From assembly GCF_009769385.1 (NCBI RefSeq), contig NZ_VKAB01000044.1:1-64000 (forward strand): a stretch of 64,000 bases of DNA. The letters are read 5' to 3'. The position numbers were made by a program, and so were the translations under genes. Positions 25,877-34,363 of the stretch are shown here, one piece after another; within the stretch, counting starts at the first letter, position 1, and each line of letters starts with the position of its first letter. The notes beneath the pieces are model-generated. The model ran no database searches. It saw nothing but the letters and a program-made list of their open reading frames with translations, and was not told the origin of the DNA. Origin of the DNA: Saccharothrix deserti. GTDB lineage: Bacteria; Actinomycetota; Actinomycetes; Mycobacteriales; Pseudonocardiaceae.

Positions 25877-26992
25877 ATGACCGTGATCCCGGACGTGATG
25901 CGGGCCGCCGTGCTCGCCGGGCCGGGCCGGATCCGCGTACGCGATCTGCCCGTGCCGGAGCCTGGTCCCGAGGACGTGCTGGTGCAAGTGCACCGCGCTT
26001 CCCTGTGCGGAACCGACCTCAAGATCCGCAGCCGGGCGTTCTTCAAGAACGGCGGCCCGCCGGTCGGCACCTTCGTGCCAGGTCACGAGTACGCCGGCGT
26101 CGCAGTGGCCGTCGGTTCCACAGTGGACGAACTCCGAGTGGGCGATCGGGTGGTGGCCGAGGCGCACCGCGGCTGCATGCGGTGCGCCACCTGCCTGCGC
26201 GGGTCCTACACCGACTGCCTGAACTACGGCATCCCGACCAAGGGACAGCGAACCCAGGGCATGACCGTCAACGGCGGGTTCGCGGAGTACGCCCTGAACC
26301 ACGTCTCGACCCTGCACCGCCTGCCCGACCAGGTCAGCTTCGACGCCGGTGTCGTCCTGACGACCGTGGGCACCGTCATCCACGCGTTCGACGTCCTGCG
26401 CGACCTGCTCGTCGGCGCACGGGTCGCCGTCATCGGCCCGGGACCGATCGGCCTGCTCGCCGTCCAAGTCGCCAGACAACTCGGCGCGGAACTCGTCGCC
26501 CTGACCGGGACCCGGGAATCCCGACTCAAGCTCGGCGGGACCTTCGGGGCCGACCTCGTCCTGAACGCACACGAGGACGACCTCGTCGCACGGGTCCGGG
26601 CCGTCACCGACGGGCACGGGGTCGACGTCGTACTGGAGTGTTCCGGGGCTCCCTCGGCCGTCGACGACGCGTTGAGGCTGACCAGGCGCGGTGGCGCCGT
26701 CGTCCTGGTCGGGTTCTTCGAGCAGCCCGTCACCGCCGACCTCAACCACGCGGTGATGAACGGCATCACGCTGCACGCCGTGCGCGGCGAAGGCCCGCGG
26801 TCGGTCGTTCGCGCCGTCTCGCTGGCGAGCCGGGGCCGGCTCGCCACCGACAGCCTGGTCACCCACCACTTCCCGCTCGAAGAGATATCCGAGGCGTTCG
26901 ACACCTACGCCGAGCGCCGCGGCGGCGCCATCAAGGTCATGCTCGACATCGCGGATCCGGACACATCGCCGTCGCTCGACCGGGAGGGCTGA
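25877..26992 (+). CDS. Zinc-dependent alcohol dehydrogenase (MDR family)
   Basis: 371 residues; ATG 25877 has GAGGA seven bases upstream. Catalytic zinc ligands: Cys in SLCGTDLK (about residue 42) and the GHEYAGVAV His-Glu pair (about 68). The structural zinc loop is CMRCATCLRGSYTDC. The cofactor loop is ARVAVIGPGPIGLLAVQVARQLGAELVALTG, lacking an acidic residue directly after the second strand. C-terminal DVVLECSGAPSAVDDALRL and GGAVVLVGFFEQPV are typical of sorbitol/threonine-dehydrogenase-like members. It probably oxidises a secondary alcohol in the same pathway as the next genes. The DUF3500 gene begins two bases after its stop, so they form one transcript, with the 17-bp inverted repeat upstream. 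Confidence 0.9.
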   Translation: MTVIPDVMRAAVLAGPGRIRVRDLPVPEPGPEDVLVQVHRASLCGTDLKIRSRAFFKNGGPPVGTFVPGHEYAGVAVAVGSTVDELRVGDRVVAEAHRGCMRCATCLRGSYTDCLNYGIPTKGQRTQGMTVNGGFAEYALNHVSTLHRLPDQVSFDAGVVLTTVGTVIHAFDVLRDLLVGARVAVIGPGPIGLLAVQVARQLGAELVALTGTRESRLKLGGTFGADLVLNAHEDDLVARVRAVTDGHGVDVVLECSGAPSAVDDALRLTRRGGAVVLVGFFEQPVTADLNHAVMNGITLHAVRGEGPRSVVRAVSLASRGRLATDSLVTHHFPLEEISEAFDTYAERRGGAIKVMLDIADPDTSPSLDREG

Positions 26993-26993
26993 G

Positions 26994-28172
26994 GTGGACG
27001 TGCAAGGCACCGGTCCCGCGGCACAGGCCGGACCGCACGACACGGAGCGGGCGCTCGTCGGCGACATGACCCGCCTCGCGACCGACTTCCTCGACTCGCT
27101 CACACCGGAGTTGCACGCCCGCGCGCTGTGGGCACCTCTCGACGACGCGACCGTCGAGGCCGAGCGGGTCCGGTGGTTCTACACCCCCACCGACCACGGC
27201 GGGGTGCCGCTGCGCGAACTCTCGCCCCGGCAGCAGAGCCTCGCCATGCAACTGCTGGCCGGCGGCCTCACGCGACAGGCCTACGTCACCGCCTGCACCG
27301 TGATGGGCCTGGAGAACGTCCTCGACGAGGTCGACGGGTGGCAGGCCGACTGGGGCCGCGAACGCGGGCGCGACCCGGGGCTGTACTGGGTGCGCATCTT
27401 CGGGCGACCCGGTGAACCGAGCCGGGGGTGGCGGTTCGGCGGCCACCACCTGTCGGTGAACCTGCTGATCCGCGACGGGCGGATCGCGGCGGCGACGCCG
27501 TCGTTCCTGGGCGCAGACCCGGCGTCATCGCCATTGCTCGCCGGGACGCTGCGCCCGCTCGGCGGGACCGAAGACCTCGCGCGCACGTTGATGAGTTCAC
27601 TCCCGGGACCAGCTCGGGCACAGGCCCTCCTGCACCCCCGCGCGATCTCCGACATCGTCTCGGGCAACCGCGCCCGCATCGGCCCGGGTGACCGGATGAT
27701 GCACATGCCGGACCTGTTCCGCGGACCTCTGCCCACGCCGCGACTCGCCGCGCTGGTCGACCGGATCGACGACATCGCCGAGACCGGCTCCGGCTACACC
27801 GAAGAGGACCACGCGGTGATGGCCCTCGCGCACGAACCCCAGGGGGTCGCCGCCGGCGAGATGACGGCGGAACAGCGCGGGCTGCTCCGCGAACTGCTGG
27901 CGGCATACACCGACCGCTCCCCCACCCCGGTCGCCGACGCCCACCGCCGGCACTACCTCGACGAAAGCAACCTCGACGTCGTGCACTTCGGCTGGGCCGG
28001 CGACGTCGCACCGGGCGAGCCCCACTACTACCGGCTCACCGCACCGCGCCTGCTCATCGAGTACGACAACACCCAACGCGGTGCCAACCACGCGCACTCG
28101 GTGTGGCGGGACCCGAGCGGGGACTTCGGGATCGACCCGCTCGCCTCGCACCACACGTCGATCCCCCACTGA
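26994..28172 (+). CDS. DUF3500 domain protein
   Basis: 392 residues, GTG start with GGAGGG just before it. It matches the DUF3500 family throughout: RATDFLDSLTPE-like N-terminus, WFYTPTDHGGVPLRELSPRQQSLAMQLLAGGLT, then YWVRIFGRPGEPSRGWRFGGHHLSVNLLI, the conserved PSFLGADPA, and a C-terminal FGWAGDVAPGEPHYYRLTAPRLLIEYDNTQ with HAHSVWRDP-x-x-DFG. The biochemical role of the family is not established. Many conserved His, Trp and acidic residues suggest a metal-binding or hydrolytic enzyme, but that is inference. It is placed between an alcohol dehydrogenase and a LysR remnant. Confidence 0.85.
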   Translation: MDVQGTGPAAQAGPHDTERALVGDMTRLATDFLDSLTPELHARALWAPLDDATVEAERVRWFYTPTDHGGVPLRELSPRQQSLAMQLLAGGLTRQAYVTACTVMGLENVLDEVDGWQADWGRERGRDPGLYWVRIFGRPGEPSRGWRFGGHHLSVNLLIRDGRIAAATPSFLGADPASSPLLAGTLRPLGGTEDLARTLMSSLPGPARAQALLHPRAISDIVSGNRARIGPGDRMMHMPDLFRGPLPTPRLAALVDRIDDIAETGSGYTEEDHAVMALAHEPQGVAAGEMTAEQRGLLRELLAAYTDRSPTPVADAHRRHYLDESNLDVVHFGWAGDVAPGEPHYYRLTAPRLLIEYDNTQRGANHAHSVWRDPSGDFGIDPLASHHTSIPH

Positions 28173-28199
28173 CGCGGAACCGTGCCGGGATCTAGCGGA

Positions 28200-28724
28200 T
28201 CAGGGCGTCGGCCGGCAGGTCGTCACGACCGGCCAGCCGAAGCCGAGCGACACGACCTCCCCGTCCCAGTCCCCCGGTCGAGGTCCGATCGCCAGGTCGC
28301 CGCGCCCCGCACGCATCGCCGCCTCCAGGTCCCGGCGGTGGGAGTAGTCGTGCAGCCGCAACACCGTGCCGGGGTACTGATCGTGCCAGCGCACGATGCC
28401 CGCGGGCAGGGCACCCGAAGCCACCGACCGGATGGTCAGGACGTGCAACTCCCCCTCGCGCCCGCTCACCAGGTCGGCCACCGATCTGCGCGCTTCGTCG
28501 GCCGCCGCGATCACCGCCTGCGCCCTGGGCAGGAAGACCCGACCGGCGGCGGTGAGCGCGACACCGAGGCGTCCGCGTTCGAGGAGTTCGGTGCCCAGTT
28601 CCCGCTCCAGCGCCCTGATCTGCTGCGACAACGAGGGCTGCGCCACCAGCAGCTGATCCGCCGCCGCGCTGAAGGAGCCGTACTCGCAGATCGCGACGAA
28701 GTACTCGAGCTGACGGAGACGCAT
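28200..28724 (-). CDS. LysR-family regulator, C-terminally truncated
   Basis: 174 residues instead of the usual 290-310. The N-terminal winged helix is complete: MRLRQLEYFVAICEYGSFSAAADQLLVAQPSLSQQIRALERELGTELLERGRLGVALTAAG in successive segments, followed by the linker helix. The effector domain begins (ELHVLTIRSVASGALPAGIV) and runs to GDWDGEVVSLGFGWPVV, then stops, so the second subdomain and half of the first are missing. Its stop lies 27 bp from the DUF3500 stop, where a deletion could have joined the two. It might still bind DNA but should not sense a ligand normally. Confidence 0.8.
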   Translation of the reverse strand: MRLRQLEYFVAICEYGSFSAAADQLLVAQPSLSQQIRALERELGTELLERGRLGVALTAAGRVFLPRAQAVIAAADEARRSVADLVSGREGELHVLTIRSVASGALPAGIVRWHDQYPGTVLRLHDYSHRRDLEAAMRAGRGDLAIGPRPGDWDGEVVSLGFGWPVVTTCRPTP

Positions 28725-28816
28725 GCTCGCCTGACCTTTCCTCGATCAATAACGGTGCCCGTGCCCGGCCGGCCGGCGACCGCCTTCCGGTTCCGTTGTG
28801 CCGATCACGTCATTCC

Positions 28817-28831
28817 GGATACACTGTAGCC
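28817..28831. promoter_or_regulatory. Operator GGATACA-C-TGTAGCC
   Basis: Third copy of the dispersed palindrome, one mismatch from the perfect site at 16885. It lies about 110 bp before the FAD monooxygenase start and about 90 bp before the LysR start on the other strand. Confidence 0.7.
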
Positions 28832-28887
28832 ATAATTACGGTTTCAACACCGGTCCGGGAGGCGGCACTGCTCCCCCCTCGACGTTC

Positions 28888-28930
28888 CACTCCTGAGGCG
28901 TCCCACTCCTGAGGCGTCCCACTCCTGAGG
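28888..28930 (+). repeat. Tandem 16-bp repeat that triplicates a ribosome-binding site
   Basis: Unit CACTCCTGAGGCGTCC occurs at 28888-28903 and 28904-28919, with a partial third copy at 28920-28930. Each copy carries CTGAGG; the GAGG of the last copy is nine bases from the monooxygenase ATG at 28940 and is the functional site. Confidence 0.85.
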
Positions 28931-28939
28931 TGACAAACA

Positions 28940-30448
28940 ATGGACAAGCACATCGACGTGCTCGTGGTAGGCGCCGGGCCGACCGGGCTGACACTGGCCT
29001 GCGACCTGCGCCGCCGCGGGATCAGCTTCCGCGTCGTCAACGCCGCGGACCACGGCTTCGAGGGCTCCCGGGCCAAGGGTGTCCAGCCGAGAACCCTCGA
29101 AGTGCTCGACGACCTCGGCGTCCTTCCCGAACTCCGGCCCCGCGGGTCGAGGTACCCGTTACTCGGCCTCCACATCGGCCCGTTCACCCTGCCCTGGGTG
29201 ATGTACAAGCACCACAAGCCGACCGAGAACGTGCCCCACCCCGACACCATGCTCGTCCCCCAGTACGAGACCGACGCCTCCCTCCGACGACGCCTCGCGG
29301 AACTCGGCGCAACGGTGGAGGACGGGACCCGGCTGGTCTCCTTCGAGGAGGATTCCGACGGGATCATCGCGACGCTCGAAGAGCCGGGCGGCACCGAGCT
29401 GGTCCGCACCCGCTTCCTCGTGGGCACCGACGGCGGCTCCAGCGCCGTGCGTCGCGCCGCCGGGATCGACTTCGTCGGCTCGACCGACGAGAACGACCGG
29501 GCGATCGTCGCCGACGTCGACCTCAGCGGCCTGTCCCGCAACCGGTGGCACGTCTGGCCCCGCAAAGCGGGCCGTTTCATGGCGCTGTGCCCCCTCCCCG
29601 ACGGCGACAAGTTCCAGCTCATGCTCAAGCTGCGCCCCGACGAGGAGGCCGACCTGGGCCAGGAGGCGGTCGACCGCCTCGTCCAGGAGGTCGTGGGCCG
29701 GCCCGGGCTCCAGGTGCACGAGATCCACTGGGCCTCGGTCTGGAACCCGAACACCCGCTTGGCCGAGCGCTACCGGTCCGGGAACGTGTTCCTCGCCGGC
29801 GACGCCGCCCACGTCCACCCGCCCGCCGGCGCGCAGGGCCTGAACACCGGCGTGCAGGACGCGTACAACCTCGGCTGGAAGCTGGCCCAGGTCCTGGCCG
29901 GGGCACCGGACGCCCTGCTCGACAGCTACGAGGCCGAGCGGCAGCCGATCGCCGCCCGGGTGCTCGGCCTCTCCAGCGAGTTGTACGCCGGTGTGAGCAA
30001 CCGACACCTGACGGCGGTCAAGCGCGGTGACGAGGAACGGCAGCTCGCGCTCACCTACCGCGGCGGCCCACTCGCCCCCGACAGCGACCCTCAGCAGAAG
30101 GGCGTCCGCGCCGGCGACCGCGCGCCCGACGCCCGGTACACCGACACCCGCGGTCGGTCCGGCCGGCTCTTCGACGTGTTCCGCAGACCGCACTTCACGC
30201 TGCTCGCCGTCAGGCAGCCCGCGATCGACGCCCTCGACCTGGTCAACTGGCCGGATCGGGGCGCGCGCCTGGAGACCGTGGCGATCCCGGCCGGCGCCGC
30301 TCCCGGGCTCAAGCGCGCCTACGGAATCCAAGGGTCCGCGCAGATCCTGGTGCGGCCCGACGGCTATGTCGCCCACGTCGCCCAGGACAACTGGGCGGAA
30401 TCCCTGCACGAGCACTCGCGACTCATGCTGCCGCGGTTCGCCGGCTAG
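28940..30448 (+). CDS. FAD-dependent aromatic monooxygenase (PheA/TfdB-like)
   Basis: 502 residues. FAD-binding GAGPTGLTLACDLRRRGI at residues 11-28, the RAKGVQPRTLEVLDDLGV segment typical of phenol-hydroxylase-like members, and the second FAD motif FLAGDAAHVHPPAGAQGLNTGVQDAYNLGWKL. A conserved GTDGGSSAVRRAAGI (the DG motif) is present. A C-terminal thioredoxin-like domain of about 130 residues (AGDRAPDARYT to SAQILVRPDGYVAHV) is also typical. The reaction should be NAD(P)H-dependent hydroxylation of an aromatic or heteroaromatic ring. An operator shared with the amidohydrolase and oxidoreductase loci lies upstream, and a truncated alpha/beta hydrolase gene follows. Confidence 0.9.
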   Translation: MDKHIDVLVVGAGPTGLTLACDLRRRGISFRVVNAADHGFEGSRAKGVQPRTLEVLDDLGVLPELRPRGSRYPLLGLHIGPFTLPWVMYKHHKPTENVPHPDTMLVPQYETDASLRRRLAELGATVEDGTRLVSFEEDSDGIIATLEEPGGTELVRTRFLVGTDGGSSAVRRAAGIDFVGSTDENDRAIVADVDLSGLSRNRWHVWPRKAGRFMALCPLPDGDKFQLMLKLRPDEEADLGQEAVDRLVQEVVGRPGLQVHEIHWASVWNPNTRLAERYRSGNVFLAGDAAHVHPPAGAQGLNTGVQDAYNLGWKLAQVLAGAPDALLDSYEAERQPIAARVLGLSSELYAGVSNRHLTAVKRGDEERQLALTYRGGPLAPDSDPQQKGVRAGDRAPDARYTDTRGRSGRLFDVFRRPHFTLLAVRQPAIDALDLVNWPDRGARLETVAIPAGAAPGLKRAYGIQGSAQILVRPDGYVAHVAQDNWAESLHEHSRLMLPRFAG

Positions 30449-30503
30449 CCGCCGGGCCTACCGCCGCACCCCGACCGGAAACCCTCGAAGAGGAGTAACA
30501 GGA

Positions 30504-31166
30504 ATGCCATCACAGCAGGGCGTCGTCGAAGGCTTGACTTCGGTCGTGGTCCGCGAATTCGTCGGCCGCCGCGCCGAAACGGAGGACGTCACGTCGACGC
30601 TCCCGGTCGAATCGCAGGCCGCGCTGCGCCAGTTCTCGCTTGAGGGCACCACCGGTTACGGCGTCGACTACGCGGACGCCGTCGAGCTGCGTGCCCGCGT
30701 GCTCGGCGGGCAGGATTGGCGCTCGGCCGCCACCGAGCTGGCGGACGCGTGCCTGCGCCGCGTCGAGGCCGCCCCGGAGACCGCCGGGGCGGCCACACGG
30801 ATCGCCTACCTGCGCCGTGCGTCCGCACTGCTGCGCATGAGCCAGATGATGATGCTGTCCGACACCACCGAACGGCGGGAGATCTTCGCCAAGGCCGCCG
30901 AGCTGTACGCGCAGGCCGCCGAACTGCGCGGTGACCGCGAGCGCGTCACGATCGACACCGACCACGGTCCTCTGGCGGGGTGGCTCGCCCCCGCCGGCGG
31001 CAACGCGGTCGCCTCGGCCGTCGTCATCGGCGGCATCGAGGGCTGGGCCATGGACTTCCACAGTCTCGGCGAGGCACTCGTGGCGCGCGGTGTCGACGCG
31101 CTGCTGCTCGACGGCCCAGGACAGGGTCCGGGTCCTGGTGCTCGATGGTCGAGGTGCGGGCGGTGA
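30504..31166 (+). CDS. FrsA/DUF1100-like alpha/beta hydrolase, C-terminally truncated
   Basis: The ATG at 30504 is preceded by an AGGAG site. The first 205 or so residues match hydrolases of the 2,6-dihydroxypseudooxynicotine-hydrolase/FrsA-like group: a helical cap first (YADAVELRARVLGGQDW, then a LRRASALLRMSQMMMLSDTTERREIF-type region), then ERVTIDTDHGPLAGWLAPAGG, VVIGGIEGWAMDF and the strand GVDALLLDGPGQG. Intact members continue with the nucleophile Ser (G-x-S-x-G) and the catalytic His another 150 residues on. Here the sequence becomes unrelated (PGPGARWSRCGR) and stops at 31166. The catalytic residues are therefore absent. The related enzymes cleave C-C bonds of ring-cleavage products, which fits the monooxygenase neighbour. 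Confidence 0.65.
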   Translation: MPSQQGVVEGLTSVVVREFVGRRAETEDVTSTLPVESQAALRQFSLEGTTGYGVDYADAVELRARVLGGQDWRSAATELADACLRRVEAAPETAGAATRIAYLRRASALLRMSQMMMLSDTTERREIFAKAAELYAQAAELRGDRERVTIDTDHGPLAGWLAPAGGNAVASAVVIGGIEGWAMDFHSLGEALVARGVDALLLDGPGQGPGPGARWSRCGR

Positions 31167-31184
31167 CGGCTCGGCGGCGGTTGG

Positions 31185-31240
31185 TGGTGCCTGCTACCGT
31201 GTAAGCGGAGAGCCGTTTGAGGGAGACTCGACGTGGCGGG
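31185..31240 (+). other. Possible group II intron 3' remnant (domain V-like)
   Basis: CCGTGTAAGCGGAGAGCCG followed by TTTGAGGGAGACTC resembles the start of group II intron domain V (GAGCCG-stem, GAGA loop) as it occurs downstream of intron reverse transcriptases. The lower stem does not close properly on its 3' side and no reverse transcriptase is present, so if real it is a degenerate end. It sits where the upstream hydrolase gene is cut off. Alternatively it is simply structured 5' leader of the ABC-F gene. Confidence 0.25.
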
Positions 31241-31371
31241 TGAAGACGACATCTCCGGGTGAGTCCCGGATGTGACAGGCCATCGGCGTTGCCGCTGTGG
31301 CCGTCTTAGTCGTCCAACAATTTTTCCCTGCTGGGCACAGTTCTGCCCGCATCACGCCTGAGGTCTCACTC

Positions 31372-33003
31372 ATGTCTGAAAGCTGCGTCGTCGTTTCCGG
31401 CCTGTCCTTTTCCTGGCCCGATGACACCCCGGTGTTCGACGGGCTGTCCTTCACCGTCCCGACCGGCCGCACCGGTCTCGTCGCGCCCAACGGGGCCGGG
31501 AAGACGACCCTGCTCAAGCTGATCGCCGGCGAGCTGCGGCCGTCGGCGGGAAGCGTCACGGTCGACGGTGTGCTCGGCTACCTCCCGCAGGACCTGCCGC
31601 TGACCGGTGAGCCGACCGTCGCCGAAGTCCTCGGGATCGCCGCAATCCTGCGTGCCTTGGCGGCCGTCGAGTCCGGCGATGTCGACGAAGAGCACTTCAC
31701 CACGATCGGGAACGACTGGGACATCGAAGAACGCACGCGCGCCCAACTGGACCGGCTGGGTCTCGGCGACATCGGCCTCGACCGTCCCCTGCACACGCTC
31801 AGCGGTGGCCAGGTCGTCTCCCTGGGCTTGGCGGCCCAGCTGCTCAAACGGCCGGACGTGCTGTTGCTGGACGAGCCGACCAACAACCTGGATCTCGACG
31901 CACGCCACAGGCTCTACGACGTGCTCGACGACTGGCACGGCTGCCTGCTCGTGGTCAGCCACGACCGCGCCCTGCTCGACCGCGTGGACCGCATCGCCGA
32001 GATCGAGAGCGGCGAAGTCCGCTACCACGGCGGGAACTTCACCGAGTACGAGCAGGCGGTCGAGGCCGCGCGGGAGGTCGCCGAGAAGAACGTCCGCAAC
32101 GTCGAGCAGGAGCTCAAGCGCGAGAAACGGGAGATGCAGCAGGCTCGCGAACGGGCCGCGCGCAGGGCGAGCAACGCCGCGCGCAACCTCGGCAACGCGG
32201 GGCTGCCCAGGATTTTCGCCGGGACCATGAAGCGCAACGCGCAGGAGTCGGCCGGCAAGGCGAGCGGGACGCACGCGGCGCGGGTCAGCGCGGCGAAGGC
32301 CAAGCTGGACGAGGCCGAGCGGGCGCTGCGGGACGAGCAGAGGATCAACCTGGAGCTGCCGCAGACCGCGGTCCCCGCCGGACGGACGCTCTTCCTGGGC
32401 GAACGCCTGCTGGCGGGCTACGGCGAGCGGGAACTGTTCGCGGACGAGGGCGCGGACCTGGTGATCCGCGGCCCCGAGCGGATCGCGCTCACCGGCTCCA
32501 ACGGCGTCGGCAAGTCCACCCTGCTGCGGATCGTCCACGGCGACCTGGAACCCCGCGGCGGCGACGTCAAGCGGGCCGACGGCCGGATCGCCTACCTGTC
32601 GCAGCGCCTGGACCTGCTGGACGGCGCCCTCACGGTCGCCGAGAACCTGGCGGCATTCGCACCGGCGATGCCGCCGGCGCAGCGGATGAACCTGCTCGCA
32701 CGCTTCCTGTTCCGCGGATCCCGGGCGCACCTCCCGGTCGGCGTCCTGTCCGGTGGGGAACGGCTGCGCGCCACGCTGGCCTGCGTCCTGTTCGCCGAAC
32801 CGGCACCACAACTGCTGCTGCTGGACGAACCCACGAACAACCTCGACCTGGTCAGCGCAGGGCAACTGGAACGCGCGCTCAACGCTTACCAGGGCGCGTT
32901 CGTCGTCGTCAGCCACGACGAACGGTTCCTCACCGAGATCGGGATCGACCGCCGGCTCCGGCTCGAAGACGGCCGACTGCTGGAGACGGCCGCAGCCGGC
33001 TGA
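31372..33003 (+). CDS. ABC-F family ATPase (antibiotic-resistance or translation-factor type)
   Basis: 543 residues from ATG 31372, which has GAGG nine bases upstream. Two ABC domains without membrane parts: Walker [10 protein letters not shown] at about 38-46, signature LSGGQ, Walker [14 protein letters not shown]; then a basic linker ([20 protein letters not shown]) that would reach the ribosomal centre; then the second domain with [15 protein letters not shown] and [15 protein letters not shown] proteins act on the ribosomal E site and many give resistance to macrolides, lincosamides or related drugs. The frame is open upstream to GTG 31297; that 25-codon extension has a TTA codon at 31306 and could be a leader or an alternative N-terminus. 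Confidence 0.9.
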   Translation: MSESCVVVSGLSFSWPDDTPVFDGLSFTVPTGRTGLVAPNGAGKTTLLKLIAGELRPSAGSVTVDGVLGYLPQDLPLTGEPTVAEVLGIAAILRALAAVESGDVDEEHFTTIGNDWDIEERTRAQLDRLGLGDIGLDRPLHTLSGGQVVSLGLAAQLLKRPDVLLLDEPTNNLDLDARHRLYDVLDDWHGCLLVVSHDRALLDRVDRIAEIESGEVRYHGGNFTEYEQAVEAAREVAEKNVRNVEQELKREKREMQQARERAARRASNAARNLGNAGLPRIFAGTMKRNAQESAGKASGTHAARVSAAKAKLDEAERALRDEQRINLELPQTAVPAGRTLFLGERLLAGYGERELFADEGADLVIRGPERIALTGSNGVGKSTLLRIVHGDLEPRGGDVKRADGRIAYLSQRLDLLDGALTVAENLAAFAPAMPPAQRMNLLARFLFRGSRAHLPVGVLSGGERLRATLACVLFAEPAPQLLLLDEPTNNLDLVSAGQLERALNAYQGAFVVVSHDERFLTEIGIDRRLRLEDGRLLETAAAG

Positions 33004-33016
33004 GCGGGGGACCGAC

Positions 33017-34265
33017 ATGGCTGAAGCAGCTCTGCTCGCACACGACCTCGTGCGCGTCCTGGGTGGTCGGCGCGTCCTCGACGGGGTCTCGCTCACCGCG
33101 TCTCCGGGCCGTCGGATCGGCCTGATCGGCGAGAACGGCGCCGGGAAGTCCACACTGCTGCGGTTGCTCGCGGGCGTGGACCAACCCGACCGCGGCAGCG
33201 TCGAGCGGCCACCGGACCTCGGCTACCTGCACCAGGAGATGTCGTTCGACCCGCTGGCCACCGTCGCCGACGTGCTCGACGACGCGCTGGCCGGCGCACG
33301 CGATGACCTGGCCGAACTGGACCGGCTCGCCGGCCTGCTCGCCGACTTCCCGGATGACGCGGAACTCCTCACCGAGTACGCCGAGCGCCTCGAACGCGCG
33401 CAGCACCACGAGGCCTGGGACGCCGACCGGCGGGCGGAGGCCGTCCTCACCGGACTCGGCCGCCCTGCGCGAATCGCTCGGCGTGACGACACACCAGGTC
33501 GCACCGAACCGTCCCCAGCGCGACAACGAGAAGATGGGCTACGGGCACCGGGCCGGCAGGGTGCAGAACCAGATCGCGCGCCGTGTGCGCCACACCACGC
33601 GCCGGATCGAGGAGCTGGAACGCCGGCAGGTCCCCGCGCCCCCGAGGCCACTGCGCTTCCTCCCGGACGCCCTCGCGGACCAGGCGCCCGACGAGATCCT
33701 GGTGTCCCTGCGCGACGTCCACGTGCCCGGGCGGCTCGCGGTCGATCGCCTCGACGTGCCCGCCACGGGACGGTTGCTCGTCACCGGGCCCAACGGCGCG
33801 GGCAAGTCCACCCTGCTGCTCGTGCTGGCGGGCCGGCTCGAACCGGGCGGCGTACGACGGCGCTCCGGGCTCCGAGTCGGCCTGCTGAGCCAGGACACCC
33901 GATTCGACCGGCCCGGACGCACCGCGTGGGAGACGTACGAATCGGTGCTGGGCGCGGAGCGAGCGGAGTCCGTTCCGCTGCTTTCACTGGGGCTGCTGCA
34001 CGAGTGGGATGTGGACAAGCCCGTCGGGGACCTGTCGGTGGGTCAGCGGCGACGGCTCGCGCTGGCGTTGGTCGTGGCGGATCCTCCTGAGCTGTTGCTG
34101 CTGGACGAGCCGACCAACCACCTGTCCCCCGCGCTGTGCGACGAACTGGAGGACGCACTGGGCCCCGGGCCGGGCGCGATCGTGCTCGCCAGTCATGACC
34201 GCCGGCTGCGCTCGCGGTGGCGGGGCACCGAGGTCCGCGTCGATCCGATGTCGGCGATCCGGTGA
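33017..34265 (+). pseudogene. Second ABC-F gene with central deletion
   Basis: The 5' part from ATG 33017 encodes an ABC-F first domain ([21 protein letters not shown], Walker [10 protein letters not shown], then [21 protein letters not shown]) up to AEAVLTGLG at about 33459. The frame then changes, and the sequence resumes at [21 protein letters not shown], which in intact relatives lies in the linker. The signature, Walker B and switch His of domain 1, probably close to 200 residues, are missing. The second domain is intact: [36 protein letters not shown] and VLASHDRRL, ending at 34265. The product cannot be a functional two-domain ABC-F. It directly follows the intact ABC-F gene (13-bp gap), so the pair was probably an operon. 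Confidence 0.8.
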
Positions 34266-34278
34266 CGTACACCCATGA

Positions 34279-34321
34279 CGTCGTCCGACGGTCGCCGCGG
34301 CTTTCCCGGGGTTCTTAACGT
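34279..34321 (+). promoter_or_regulatory. Conserved bipartite promoter upstream of ohr
   Basis: CGTCGTCCGAC at 34279-34289, 25 bases, then TTAACGT at 34315-34321, 43 bp before the ohr ATG. The same elements with exactly the same 25-base spacing precede the hydrolase at 35897 and the aldo/keto reductase at 39005. TAACGT is taken as the -10; no good -35 is present, so activation by a bound regulator is likely. Confidence 0.75.
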
Positions 34322-34363
34322 GGTGCCGAATCCCACGACATCCCGAGATCGAGAAGGAAATCC

